Counted from the stretch's first letter, positions 9,308-18,100 are shown. The stretch is DNA of 53,303 nucleotides from Thiorhodococcus mannitoliphagus (GCF_010915725.1 NZ_JAAIJR010000027.1:1-53303), one strand, 5' to 3'. Program-made: numbers and translations. Notes: generated by a model not told the origin, from the sequence alone.

Positions 9308-11566
9308 ATGTCTCAGCTCAGTAAGACCCTTTGCAGCATCCCCGCGTTGATGTTGGCGCTCGGATGTACCCAATCGCAGGCGGATCTCAGCGTTGATAAG
9401 ATTGCTGGTGTTGCCAGCGATGGGGGCTCGACATCCGCGACCTTCGGGATGCGCGTGCAGTCGCAAGCCGGCACGGGTGCGCCCTTCGCAACGGATGACA
9501 GCCTTGACGTCTCCGCTCAGATCGCTCCAGCCGCTGGCGACCTTGGCAACCCCGCTGACCTCTTCCTGGTCGCGTCACAAAATGGCGTTTGGCTCAATCG
9601 CGACGCTGGCGGTGTCTGGCACCTCTGGGATGGCCGCATGGACGCTTTGTTGGCGGCGGCTACCGCAGCCAATCTAGGATCGAGCCAAGCGATCGAGGTG
9701 ATCAAGGGTCTCAGCGATCCTGGCGCATTCCAAGCCTATGTGGGCTATCGTGCTCAAGGCTCGAGCACTGTTGTCTACAACAGCGAGCCGGTTAGCTTCC
9801 AGATCAGTGATTTGGTGTTCTCGACGCTTTCGGTGCCCATGACGCCGAACGAAAAGCGCCAGATTCGTGCCTCTAGCTCAGTTTTCGTCGAGGGGCAGGA
9901 GCATGACATCGCTTATCACGACATCGTGCGCACGAACCAAGTGCTGCCGAAACTTGACGGAGCCGCGGGCGAGACGGAGATCTTCGGGCTTCTCAAGGAT
10001 AAGGATGGCGATCCGCTGCGGCTGGAGGATGGAAGCCCCTGGGTTTGTACCAATGGTTCAGGTCCGGACCACACCTCCATCCTGCAGTACGGCTCCAGCC
10101 TCTTTGCCGTCACTCAGCTCGAGTGCAGCCTCGGCGGTGCTTACATCACCAAGCTCGAGCAAGGTGGCGACGGGAACCTGACTGCGGTTTCCACGCGCGC
10201 TGCGGATTTCTCTGACGTTTACGGCACCTACGTCAATTGCGCTGGCATGACCACGCCTTGGGGCACGCACCTTGGCTCCGAGGAGTACGAACCTCCCATG
10301 GCGCTATTCGACGCGGATGCCGCTGACCAAGCCTGGTTCAATGATCCGAGCTGGCACGACGCGCACATGCAGGCGATTGCGGATTTCAACAAGATCGAGA
10401 ATAGTGCCGACAATGCGGCCTACTTCGGCTATATGTTCGGCTGGATCCCAGAGGTTCGCATCACCTCCGATAACGGCGATCACGAGGTCGCTAAACACTT
10501 CGCGATGGGACGCTTCGCGCACGAGCTGGCCTATGTCATGCCCGACCGCCGAACCGTCTATTTGTCTGATGACGGCACCAACGTCGGGCTTTTCATGTTT
10601 ATCGCCGATGAGGCTGAGGACCTGAGCGCGGGTACGCTCTATGCGGCGCGCTGGGTCCAAACCTCAGGGGCCGGTGCGGGTAGCGCGAACATCGAGTGGA
10701 TCAATCTCGGGCATGCCACGAATGAGGAGGTCCGCGCCGCGATCGAGAGCTGGACGACGTTCGCCGATATGTTCGACAAGATCGACCCGCTCGACGCCGA
10801 TGCGGGTACCTGCCCGGATGGTTACCTCAGCACCAATACTTACGACGAAGGTCTGCTCTGCACGCGTCTCAAGTCCGGCATGGAGCAGGTCGCGTCACGC
10901 CTTGAGACCCGCCTCTATGCGGCGCACATGGGTGCGACCACCGAATTCCGTAAGGAGGAAGGGCTCACCTACAATCCGGACGACAATGTCCTCTACGTTG
11001 CCATGAGTGAGCTTCGCAAGGGGATGGAAGACGGCTCCTCGAACGATGTCGGCGGACCCAATCACATCCGTCTTGATGAGGGGAACCCCTGCGGTGCCGT
11101 CTACGGCATGAACCTCCATGGCGGGGCCGTCGACACCGCTGGTCGATCCATCAATAGCAGCTACGTTGCTTACGACATGCATGGCGTCGTGGTTGGCACC
11201 CCCAAGGACTACAGCGGCACGGAGCTTTCAGCGAATACCTGTGATGTCGACGGCATCGCCTCGCCTGACAACCTCACCTACCTTCCGAAGTACAGGTCTC
11301 TTGTCATCGGAGAGGACACCAGCGCTCATCAGAACGACTACGTGTGGAGCTATGATCTCAACACCCGCATGCTGACCCGCATCGCCACCACGCCGTACGG
11401 CGCGGAGACGACCTCGCCCTTCTGGCACGCCAACATCGGTGGCTATGGCTACCTGACTCTCGTGACTCAACATCCCTACGGCGAGTCGGACGAGGACCAG
11501 GCTCAAAGCCCTGACGACAAGGAATCGCACGTCGGCTACATCGGACCATTCCCTGCGCTCGACTAA
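9308..11566 (+). CDS. PhoX-like (DUF839) secreted phosphatase
   Basis: A 752-residue exported protein of the PhoX/DUF839 family, Ca/Fe-dependent phosphatases that release phosphate from organic esters outside the cytoplasm. The family blocks are visible: CAGMTTPWGTHLGSEEYEPP, FKKIE-type linker, SPDNLTYLP and EDTSAHQND, plus a late HANIGGYGYLTLVTQHPYGE. The N-terminus has a short Sec-type signal (ALMLALGCTQSQA) with a weak lipobox ending at Cys. It lacks a twin-arginine motif, although classical PhoX is Tat-exported. ATG 9308 is chosen because AGGA lies nine bases upstream; ATG 9299 is also in frame. A Pho box precedes it. Confidence 0.82.
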   Translation: MSQLSKTLCSIPALMLALGCTQSQADLSVDKIAGVASDGGSTSATFGMRVQSQAGTGAPFATDDSLDVSAQIAPAAGDLGNPADLFLVASQNGVWLNRDAGGVWHLWDGRMDALLAAATAANLGSSQAIEVIKGLSDPGAFQAYVGYRAQGSSTVVYNSEPVSFQISDLVFSTLSVPMTPNEKRQIRASSSVFVEGQEHDIAYHDIVRTNQVLPKLDGAAGETEIFGLLKDKDGDPLRLEDGSPWVCTNGSGPDHTSILQYGSSLFAVTQLECSLGGAYITKLEQGGDGNLTAVSTRAADFSDVYGTYVNCAGMTTPWGTHLGSEEYEPPMALFDADAADQAWFNDPSWHDAHMQAIADFNKIENSADNAAYFGYMFGWIPEVRITSDNGDHEVAKHFAMGRFAHELAYVMPDRRTVYLSDDGTNVGLFMFIADEAEDLSAGTLYAARWVQTSGAGAGSANIEWINLGHATNEEVRAAIESWTTFADMFDKIDPLDADAGTCPDGYLSTNTYDEGLLCTRLKSGMEQVASRLETRLYAAHMGATTEFRKEEGLTYNPDDNVLYVAMSELRKGMEDGSSNDVGGPNHIRLDEGNPCGAVYGMNLHGGAVDTAGRSINSSYVAYDMHGVVVGTPKDYSGTELSANTCDVDGIASPDNLTYLPKYRSLVIGEDTSAHQNDYVWSYDLNTRMLTRIATTPYGAETTSPFWHANIGGYGYLTLVTQHPYGESDEDQAQSPDDKESHVGYIGPFPALD

Positions 11567-11756
11567 TCGACCGGGAACCGGGTGGCGCAGGGAGGCGCCG
11601 CCAGCCTGACGTGGGGGTGGTCCGCAGCGCGCTCGGGTGTGGCGCTGCCCACGGCATGACCCAGGCACAATTTGGCAACCTGAACCCATCAAAGCCTGCG
11701 AGCGTGATCGGCCCAAACCGCTTTACAGCGCTGAATGATTGCGCGCGAGGTGGCCT

Positions 11757-11963
11757 TCATTCGTGATTCAGTTGATCCGACAACTGATTCGCGGCGGCCG
11801 CGATCTCATCAATACTGAGATCCGGTAGTCCTGTTCTTCGCCACTCCGTATAGTCAAATTTATCTCGCGACACGGCGGCAAGAAAGCGCTCTGCTTCAAC
11901 AAGCCCGAGCGCACCGATTAAGGCTTGCATACCCGCCATTCGGATTTCGGCTTCAGTCTTCAT
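11757..11963 (-). CDS. Small partner protein of a PIN-domain toxin (putative antitoxin)
   Basis: A 68-residue acidic-helical protein (MKTEAEIRMAGMQALIGALG...). It starts at ATG 11961-11963, inside the last codons of the PIN-domain gene, with an 11-base overlap. Small proteins of this type (N-terminal KTExEIRMxGMQAL, then an FDYTEWRR segment) commonly accompany PIN-domain genes, so an antitoxin role is likely but is inferred from position. The order is toxin first, antitoxin second, the reverse of most VapBC loci. No DNA-binding motif is obvious. Confidence 0.65.
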   Translation of the reverse strand: MKTEAEIRMAGMQALIGALGLVEAERFLAAVSRDKFDYTEWRRTGLPDLSIDEIAAAANQLSDQLNHE

Positions 11964-12441
11964 ACCAGTGCTCTAGTGTGGCCAGTGCTTCGCCCGGCAG
12001 TCGTGCCGCGAGCAGGTCGAGTTTGCGGAGTCTCTTGAGCAGGCGATCGTCCGTAGTAACGAAGAGATCGACTTCACTGGCGAGCGCGCAGGCGACATGC
12101 TGTGCATCAAAACGCGCTACAGCTTGCGATTCGAGTTGCTTGGCTCTAGAAGCAATCTTGGGGGAGACCTGAATGCATCGATCTGCTAATCGACGCCACT
12201 GCAGGATTGCTTGTCGATGCTCTGGAAACGGATTCTTACTGCATTCGAAGTCGAGTATGGAAGACCAGACAAGGCGACACCTGCCGTCCTTGATGTTTTC
12301 CTGGATCAGCAGCTTTGCCTCTGTTTCGAGCCGAACGCGTGCTTGCGTCTGGTCATCGTAGGGTCGGTTGAAGCAGCACATGTCCAGACAGGGTGATTTC
12401 CGAGAAACAACAGACCCGCAGTTCCGATCCCGGATGGGCAA
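11953..12441 (-). CDS. PIN-domain protein (VapC-like toxin)
   Basis: Probable Mg-dependent ribonuclease of a toxin-antitoxin pair. The PIN core is recognisable: LDMCCFNRPYDDQ (first acidic residue), then SSILDFECSKNPF, then RFDAQHVACALASEVDLFVTTDD (late catalytic Asp residues). The start is uncertain. The only upstream initiator in frame is TTG at 12441, giving 162 residues with an odd leader before SPCLD, whereas relatives begin only a few residues before the YLD/CLD block. A changed or lost native start is therefore possible. The gene overlaps the downstream small gene by 11 bases. Confidence 0.75.
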   Translation of the reverse strand: MPIRDRNCGSVVSRKSPCLDMCCFNRPYDDQTQARVRLETEAKLLIQENIKDGRCRLVWSSILDFECSKNPFPEHRQAILQWRRLADRCIQVSPKIASRAKQLESQAVARFDAQHVACALASEVDLFVTTDDRLLKRLRKLDLLAARLPGEALATLEHWYED

Positions 12442-12786
12442 AGCCCTGGCGATGCGCTTCTTTCGGAGTGCCGAGGGTAGAGGGGCGTGCCCATCATCCC
12501 AGCTCAGCGCTTTGCAGGATGGGCGCGTCCGTCCAGCGCCGAGGTGACGCTCAAGCCCCGAGTGCGGACTTTGCCCATCCTACCGCCCCGCGCCCTTTGG
12601 GTAAGGTCATGTTCGAAGTTCGCGAGTTTAACGCCGAAACGCCACATCTGCACCGAAATCCGTGATCAACCGCTTGCAGCGGCTGGGAGCAACGCCACTG
12701 CTTCACCCGCGCACCGAGCGAGATGCGTTGATCCTCGGACCGCCCCGTCGTTGGGCAGGCCCCTCGCATCTTTTGGGCGAAGCGCC

Positions 12787-12843
12787 GTGGGAGCGGCGCC
12801 CCGCCGCGATCGCGCGCCCGTCGCGGCGGGGCGCCGCTCCCAC
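12787..12843. repeat. BIME: two REP units as a 22-bp perfect inverted repeat
   Basis: Arm 12787-12808 is the exact reverse complement of arm 12822-12843, with a 13-base loop. Each arm begins with GTGG and continues GAGCGGCGCCCCGCCGCG, itself able to fold (CGGCG-CCC-CGCCG). A GTGG head followed by a small hairpin is the form of REP sequences mobilised by RAYT transposases. Two REPs head to head form a BIME. It may also slow or end transcription. Confidence 0.75.
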
Positions 12844-12877
12844 CGACCACGTGGTTGGATCGGAGGATGATCGAGGC
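12826..12877 (+). repeat. 52-bp direct repeat, copy 1 (left of fbpABC)
   Basis: It starts in the right REP arm (GCGGGGCGCCGCTCCCACC) and continues into a unique-looking tail (CGTGGTTGGATC, then GATGATCGAGGC). Copy 2 at 16997-17048 is in the same orientation with 3 mismatches in 52 by eye (A/G at one site, GG/AA at another). The two copies bracket the iron transporter genes. Confidence 0.8.
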
Positions 12878-12971
12878 CTTCCGGGCGTAACGCTCGTCCT
12901 CTCTCGCGACACCGCTCGACGCCGCCGCGAATCCTATGTCGGAAATCACGCGTTGATATTGAGAAGCAGTC

Positions 12972-12990
12972 TTATTATCATTATTGATAC
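12972..12990. promoter_or_regulatory. Putative Fur box
   Basis: TTATTATCATTATTGATAC is an AT-rich island in GC-rich DNA, made of ATTATC/ATTATT/GATACT hexamers like the Fur consensus (repeats of NATWAT). It lies 64 bases upstream of the fbpA start, the expected place for iron-dependent repression of an Fe(III) uptake operon. Confidence 0.55.
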
Positions 12991-13054
12991 TTGGACGCGA
13001 AAGCCGCGCGTGACGACCAACCACCGATTCGACGATTCAGAGGAGCCGCTGTCC

Positions 13055-14083
13055 GTGAGACGACACCTTGCCACCCTTACCGCGATCACCTTGACGGCAG
13101 CCTGCTTGGCCGCCTTTCCTGTCTTTGCCGACGACGAGGTCAATGTCTATTCCTCGCGCAAGGAGGCGCTTATCAAGCCGCTGCTCGACCGTTTCACGCA
13201 GGAGACGGGCATCGAGGTCAATCTGGTCACGGGTAAGGACGCCGCGCTGCTGCAGCGGCTCAAGAGCGAGGGGGCCAACTCGCCGGCGGATCTGCTCATC
13301 ACGACCGACGCCGGCAACCTGCACCGTGCCAAGGCGGCGGGCGTGACCCAGGCGTTCTTGTCCGAGGGGCTCGCGGAGGTCATCCCCGCGAGCTATCGGG
13401 ATGCGGAGGGCCACTGGGTCGGGCTGACGCTGCGCGCGCGCCCCATCCTCTACGTAAAGGAGCAGGTCGACCCAGCCAGCCTCTCGACCTACGAGGCCCT
13501 GGCGGATCCGGCCTTCAAGGGGCGTATCTGCATCCGCTCCTCGGACAATATCTACAACCAGAGCCTGGTCGCCTCGCTGATCGCCGCCAACGGCGTCGAG
13601 GCGACCGAGACCTGGGCGAAGGGACTGGTCGCCAACCTGGCGCGCCCGCCCAAGGGCGGCGATCGCGATCAGATCAAGGCAGCGGCCGCTGGCGAGTGCG
13701 GCATCGCCGTCGCCAACACCTATTATCTCGCCGGCATGCTCGAGAGCGAGGAGCCGGCGCAGCGTGCAGCGGCCGAGGCGATGGGTGTGTTCTGGCCCAA
13801 CCAGGAAGGGCGCGGCACCCACGTCAACGTCAGCGGGGCCGCCGTCACCGCAGCCGCCAAGCACCGGGAGGCCGCCGTCCGGCTGGTCGAGTATCTGGCC
13901 GAGCCCGAGGCGCAGGCGTGGTATGCGCAGGCGAACGGCGAGTACCCAGTCCGGACCGGCGTGGCGCTCAGCCCGACCCTCGCCGCCTGGGGCACCTTCA
14001 AGGCCGACGACCTGGATCTGAGCCGCCTGGGTGAACTCAATGCCGAGGCGCTGCGGTTGATGGACCGTGCCGGCTGGCGCTGA
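13055..14083 (+). CDS. fbpA: Periplasmic Fe(III)-binding protein, FbpA/FutA type
   Basis: The substrate-binding protein of an iron ABC importer. 342 residues: a signal peptide (about 1-26, ending FPVFA), then the class II binding-protein fold starting VNVYSSRKEALIKPLL. The paired tyrosines that coordinate ferric iron are at 223-224 (ANTYYLAGML). The start is GTG 13055, with AGGAG nine bases upstream; the longer open frame upstream is repeat-derived. It overlaps the permease gene by 17 bases, so all three genes form one unit. A Fur-box-like site lies upstream. GC content looks higher than in the adjacent toxin-antitoxin genes. Confidence 0.92.
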   Translation: MRRHLATLTAITLTAACLAAFPVFADDEVNVYSSRKEALIKPLLDRFTQETGIEVNLVTGKDAALLQRLKSEGANSPADLLITTDAGNLHRAKAAGVTQAFLSEGLAEVIPASYRDAEGHWVGLTLRARPILYVKEQVDPASLSTYEALADPAFKGRICIRSSDNIYNQSLVASLIAANGVEATETWAKGLVANLARPPKGGDRDQIKAAAAGECGIAVANTYYLAGMLESEEPAQRAAAEAMGVFWPNQEGRGTHVNVSGAAVTAAAKHREAAVRLVEYLAEPEAQAWYAQANGEYPVRTGVALSPTLAAWGTFKADDLDLSRLGELNAEALRLMDRAGWR

Positions 14084-15812
14084 GCCGCGCTTGGCGACGG
14101 CCACTGCCGCTGAAGGGCCGGCGGATCGACCCCAGCCGTCCCCGCGCCGCGACTTCGCAGGCGTGCTGACGCGGGGAGCCGGCGGTCGGCTCTGGGCGAT
14201 CGGCACGGTCACATTGGCGGTGCTCCTCGCGGTGCCCGTGCTCGTGATCCTCGGCTTCCTGCTGGTGCCGTCCGGTGCGACCTGGCACCACCTGGCTTCG
14301 ACGGTCCTGCCCGACTATGTCGCCAATTCGCTCCTGCTGATGCTCGGGGTGACGCTTGGCACCCTCGTCGGCGGCGTGGGGACGGCCTGGCTGACCAGCA
14401 TGTGCCGCTTCCCCGGACGCGGCTTCTTCGAGTGGGCCTTGCTGCTGCCCATGGCCATGCCGGCCTACATCATCGCCTACACCTACACCGGCCTGCTGGA
14501 CTTCGCCGGCCCGCTGCAGAGCGGGCTGCGCCAGCTCACCGGCTGGGGCTACGGGGACTATTGGGTGCCTGAGGTGCGCTCGCTACCGGGCGCGGCCGTC
14601 ATGCTGTCGTTGGTGCTCTATCCCTACGTCTATCTGCTCACGCGCGCGGCCTTCCTGGGGCAGTCCATCTGTGTGCTGGACGTCAGCCGAACCCTGGGCA
14701 ACGGCCCCTGGCGGACCTTCCTCACAGTGGCGCTGCCGCTGGCTCGGCCGGCGATCGCCGCCGGTCTCTCGCTGGCCCTCATGGAGACCCTGGCCGACTA
14801 TGGCACGGTGCAGTATTTCGGTGTCCAGACCTTCACGACGGGCATCTTCCGCACCTGGTACGGCCTCGGCGACCCGGCTGGAGCGGCGCAGTTGGCGGCA
14901 CTGCTGCTGGGCTTCATCCTGGTGCTCATCACACTGGAACGCTACTCGCGTCGCCACGCCCGCTACCACCACACCAGCCAGCGCCACCAGGCGATCCGTC
15001 GTTATCGGCTGGGCGGTTGGCGGGCCGCGGCGGCCACCCTCTTTTGCGCACTGCCGCTCCTGCTCGGCTTCCTGATCCCGGCCGGGCAGCTCTCAGTCTG
15101 GGCCGTCAGTCTGGCCGACACAGCCTACGATGCCCGCTTCCTCGAGCTGGTGGTCAACACGCTCGGGCTGGCCGGGCTCGCCGCCCTCCTGGCGCTGCTG
15201 CTCGCCCTGCTGCTCGGCTACGGTCGGCGCTTGCAGCCGAGTCGCCCCGTCCGTTTCGCGGTGCGTCTCGCCGGGCTCGGCTATGCCATCCCCGGCACCG
15301 TCATCGCCATCGGCGTCATCATCCCCTTCGCCTGGCTGGACAACCAGGTCGACGCCTGGATGCGAGCCACCTTTGGGGTCTCGACCGGACTCTTGCTCAG
15401 CGGCACCTTGGTCGCCCTGGTCTTCGGCTATCTGGTGCGCTTCCTGGCCGTCTCGCTGCAAAGCGTCGAGACGGGGCTTGGCAAGATCCGACCCTCGATG
15501 GACGAGGCGGCACGTTCTCTGGGTGTCCGCCCCGCGAGTTTGCTCTGGCGGGTCCACGTCCCGCTGCTGCGCGGCAGCCTGATCACCGCCTTGCTGCTGG
15601 TGTTCGTGGACGTCATGAAGGAACTGCCGGCCACCCTCATCCTGCGTCCCTTTGACTTCAATACCCTGGCCGTGCGCGCCTTCGAGCTAGCCTCTGACGA
15701 GCGTCTGGCCGACTCGGCGCCGGCCGCGCTGACCATCGTCCTCGCCGGGCTGATCCCGGTCATCCTCCTCAGCCGTTCCATCACGGGGTCCCGCCATGTC
15801 CAACCGGCTTGA
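14067..15812 (+). CDS. fbpB: Fe(III) ABC transporter permease, two fused permease domains
   Basis: Inner-membrane channel of the iron importer. 581 residues containing two binding-protein-dependent permease domains in tandem, as in FbpB/SfuB. The first EAA-type loop lies around SRTLGNGPWRTFLTVALPLARPA and the second around EAARSLGVRPASLLWRVHVPLLRG. About twelve hydrophobic segments are visible, starting with LAVLLAVPVLVILGFLLV. GTG 14067 starts inside the end of fbpA, and the gene ends 17 bases inside fbpC. The first ~35 residues are polar and proline-rich and may be cytoplasmic, or the true start may be further in. Confidence 0.92.
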   Translation: MPAGAEPRLATATAAEGPADRPQPSPRRDFAGVLTRGAGGRLWAIGTVTLAVLLAVPVLVILGFLLVPSGATWHHLASTVLPDYVANSLLLMLGVTLGTLVGGVGTAWLTSMCRFPGRGFFEWALLLPMAMPAYIIAYTYTGLLDFAGPLQSGLRQLTGWGYGDYWVPEVRSLPGAAVMLSLVLYPYVYLLTRAAFLGQSICVLDVSRTLGNGPWRTFLTVALPLARPAIAAGLSLALMETLADYGTVQYFGVQTFTTGIFRTWYGLGDPAGAAQLAALLLGFILVLITLERYSRRHARYHHTSQRHQAIRRYRLGGWRAAAATLFCALPLLLGFLIPAGQLSVWAVSLADTAYDARFLELVVNTLGLAGLAALLALLLALLLGYGRRLQPSRPVRFAVRLAGLGYAIPGTVIAIGVIIPFAWLDNQVDAWMRATFGVSTGLLLSGTLVALVFGYLVRFLAVSLQSVETGLGKIRPSMDEAARSLGVRPASLLWRVHVPLLRGSLITALLLVFVDVMKELPATLILRPFDFNTLAVRAFELASDERLADSAPAALTIVLAGLIPVILLSRSITGSRHVQPA

Positions 15813-16872
15813 ACTCTGCGACGTCGACGTCGGCTACGGCGCGCGCGCCGTCGTGCGCGCTGCCTCCTTCGCACTCGGCGAGGGCGAGATCGGCTGTCTC
15901 CTGGGTTCGAGCGGGTGCGGCAAGACGACGCTGCTGCGGGCCATCGCGGGCTTCGAGCCGGTCAGCTCGGGTGAGATCTGGATCCATGGCCGCAGGGTTG
16001 CGACGCCGGGTCAGATGCTCGCGCCGGAGGAGCGGCGCGTCGGCATGGTGTTTCAGGACTTCGCCCTCTTTCCGCATCTGAGCGTCGCACGCAACATCGG
16101 CTTCGGGCTGCGTCATCTCTCCAGGCGCGAGCGCCGCGCTCGGGTCGCCTCGCTGCTCGAGCTGGTGGGTCTTGGACATACGGCCGAACTCTTTCCGCAT
16201 CAGCTCTCGGGCGGTATGCAGCAGCGAGTCGCCCTCGCTCGGGCCATGGCACCACGCCCCGAGGTGCTTCTCCTCGACGAGCCCTTCTCCAGCATGGATG
16301 CCGCGCTGCGCGAGCAGCTCGCGCGCGAGGTCCGCGAGGTCCTCAAGCGCGAGGGGGTAACGGCGGTGCTCGTGACCCACGACCAGCTCGAGGCCTTCGC
16401 CATGGCAGACCGTATCGCGATGCTCGCCGACGGCACCATCCAGCAGTGCGGCAGCGGTTTCAGCCTCTACCACGAGCCGGTCAACCGCCTTGTCGCTGAC
16501 TTCATCGGTCAGGGTGCATTCCTGCCCGCGACGGCCATCGACGCGCTCAGCGTGCGCACCGAACTCGGCCGGATCGCGGGGACACGACCGCATGGCCTGG
16601 CGCTCGACCTGCCCGCCGAGGTGCTGATTCGACCCGACGACCTGGTCGACGACGATGCCAGCCCGGTGCGCGCGACCGTGGTCGAGCGCGCCTACCGCGG
16701 GGCCGAGTACCTCTACCGGCTCGAGCTACCGAGCGGTGCCGAGGTCCTCTGCCTCTTGCCGAGCCATCATCAGTACGCGCCGGGCGCGCAGATCGGCATT
16801 CGGCTCGAGGCGAAGCATCTGGTCGCCTTTGCTCGAACCGGTGTGCAGGCCGCGAGTCCTGGGTCGAACTGA
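15796..16872 (+). CDS. fbpC: Fe(III) ABC transporter ATPase
   Basis: Cytoplasmic ATPase that powers the iron importer, 358 residues. Walker A is GSSGCGKTT (about residues 37-45), the Q-loop FQDFALFPH, the signature LSGGMQQR, Walker B LLLDEPF and the switch histidine VTHDQ. The C-terminal ~120 residues form a regulatory beta domain (TOBE-like), including LIRPDDLV and a region after VVERAYRGAEY. It overlaps the permease gene by 17 bases. It is followed by an inverted repeat at 16915-16940 and by the second copy of the REP-derived 52-bp repeat. Confidence 0.93.
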   Translation: MSNRLELCDVDVGYGARAVVRAASFALGEGEIGCLLGSSGCGKTTLLRAIAGFEPVSSGEIWIHGRRVATPGQMLAPEERRVGMVFQDFALFPHLSVARNIGFGLRHLSRRERRARVASLLELVGLGHTAELFPHQLSGGMQQRVALARAMAPRPEVLLLDEPFSSMDAALREQLAREVREVLKREGVTAVLVTHDQLEAFAMADRIAMLADGTIQQCGSGFSLYHEPVNRLVADFIGQGAFLPATAIDALSVRTELGRIAGTRPHGLALDLPAEVLIRPDDLVDDDASPVRATVVERAYRGAEYLYRLELPSGAEVLCLLPSHHQYAPGAQIGIRLEAKHLVAFARTGVQAASPGSN

Positions 16873-16914
16873 CCCTGGGTTGAACTGATAAGGAAGCTCC
16901 AGCGTTATCGCAGG

Positions 16915-16940
16915 GGTCACACCGCTAGAGCGGCGTGACC
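16915..16940 (+). terminator. Possible terminator hairpin after fbpC
   Basis: GGTCACACCGCT and AGCGGCGTGACC form a 12-bp stem with one G-T type mismatch and a very short loop, 43 bases after the fbpC stop. There is no T-run behind it, so intrinsic termination is uncertain. Confidence 0.4.
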
Positions 16941-16996
16941 AGGACAAGACCTGCGCGCCGTCCGGCGCGGGCAAGCCAGGCGCTCACCCCCAGCCT

Positions 16997-17048
16997 GCGG
17001 GGCGCCGCTCCCACCGACCGCGTGGTTGGATCAAAGGATGATCGAGGC
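16997..17048 (+). repeat. 52-bp direct repeat, copy 2 (right of fbpABC)
   Basis: Matches 12826-12877 at about 49 of 52 positions and in the same orientation. Only one REP arm is present here (no partner arm), so the shared sequence is half of the BIME plus its conserved flank. It ends 36 bases before the stop of the convergent acidic membrane protein gene. Confidence 0.8.
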
Positions 17049-17083
17049 TGAATTCCGCGCTCATGGCGAGATCATGGAGCGCT

Positions 17084-18100
17084 TCATTTTTTGTCGGCCG
17101 GCTCACCGAAGAGGTCTGCGAGGCCTTCCAACTCCTCACGCGCGCGCGCCTCTTCATCCTCCGGCGATTCGGCCTGAGTGGCCGAGCTTGGCTCTGGCTC
17201 TGGCTCCGGTTCCTGCTCGGGCTCTTGTTCTGGCTCCGGCTGCGGTGCTTGATTCTGCGTTCCGAAGGCATCCAGCATGGCGTCGAGCGCGTCCTGATCG
17301 ATTGGTTCCTCGTTGAGCGATGATGGCTCTTCGGGCGTTGCGGTGGGCTCCTCGGCAACGGCTTCTTCGGCAACCGGCTCAGGCTCAGGCTCAGGCTTGG
17401 GCGCTACGATCGCTTCCGGCGCGGCTGCGTCAGGTTGTGATGCTTCAACGTCCACTTGCTCGGGCAGAATGTCAAATTCCACGTCTTCGAGCTGATTGTC
17501 GGCTGGCTCGGACGGGGTAGGCGCCGGTGGTTCCGGGGGCGCCGCCTGGTCCGGCTCGCCCGCTGGCGCGGGTGTTTCTTCTGCCGTTGCTTCGTCCTGA
17601 TTCTTCTTGAACGCAGCCATGTACTCGTCCATCAGCTCCTCAAGCGTGTCCTTGGTGCTGGCGAGTTCATCGGCTAGTGCCGCCTTTTCATTCTCCAGGT
17701 CGTTGAGTTGGCTGGCATCGATCATTCCTGTCGGCGTCATCTCGGCCAAGGGTGTCAATACTTTGGTCAGCTCCTCGGGGATCTTCTTGAGCATGGCGCC
17801 ATCACGACTGAGGTAGAGGCTGAGCATGGCGCTGTAGAAGGCCTTCTCGCGGACGATGTACTCATCCACCTTAGCCGCCAGGTCGTCGCCCTCCAGGTGG
17901 TAGGTGCTCTCGAACAGGCTTGTCAAGGCATCGCGCCGTGAGAATTCATCTGTTTCTAAGCGGCGCATGACGGCCCCCGCATGGGCGTGGTCTTCATGGG
18001 AGCGCTTGTGCTGATGGCGCATCATCATGAAGAGGATGATCCAGGCGATGAGGGCGAACTCGCCGGCCAGGATCAATGCGCCAATCTCGAGCGTCGTCAT
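17084..18100 (-). CDS. Acidic coiled-coil membrane-anchored protein, last gene of a signalling unit
   Basis: A 338-residue protein of unrecognised family. An N-terminal membrane segment (ALILAGEFALIAWIILFMMM, about residues 8-27) is followed by a basic stretch, a helical domain (about 45-165, with coiled-coil-like DLENEKAALADELASTKDTL) and a long low-complexity Pro/Glu/Ala tail (about 175-320) with PEPEPEP runs. Acidic, proline-rich tails of this kind often span the periplasm or act as flexible tethers. Its start overlaps the stop of the von Willebrand protein gene by four bases (ATGA), so the two are probably translated together and work together. The role is unknown. Confidence 0.75.
   Translation of the reverse strand: MTTLEIGALILAGEFALIAWIILFMMMRHQHKRSHEDHAHAGAVMRRLETDEFSRRDALTSLFESTYHLEGDDLAAKVDEYIVREKAFYSAMLSLYLSRDGAMLKKIPEELTKVLTPLAEMTPTGMIDASQLNDLENEKAALADELASTKDTLEELMDEYMAAFKKNQDEATAEETPAPAGEPDQAAPPEPPAPTPSEPADNQLEDVEFDILPEQVDVEASQPDAAAPEAIVAPKPEPEPEPVAEEAVAEEPTATPEEPSSLNEEPIDQDALDAMLDAFGTQNQAPQPEPEQEPEQEPEPEPEPSSATQAESPEDEEARAREELEGLADLFGEPADKK

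Larger units (their letters stand above)
12442..13054. other. Repeat-rich intergenic stretch upstream of the iron transporter
   Basis: About 610 bases without a convincing gene. It holds a BIME-type inverted repeat (12787-12843), one copy of a 52-base direct repeat (12826-12877) whose twin lies after the transporter genes, and an AT-rich Fur-box-like site (12972-12990). Nothing was recognised in 12442-12786. An open frame runs through from 12662 into fbpA, but its N-terminal part is encoded by repeats and is rejected. Confidence 0.6.

Noticed and set aside
12662-13054. N-terminal extension of the iron-binding protein
   Set aside because: Encoded by REP repeats and the Fur-like site; GTG 13055 has a good ribosome binding site and starts a proper signal peptide.
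13037-14212. 391-codon open frame antisense to fbpA
   Set aside because: High-GC antisense artefact; the + strand gene is certain.
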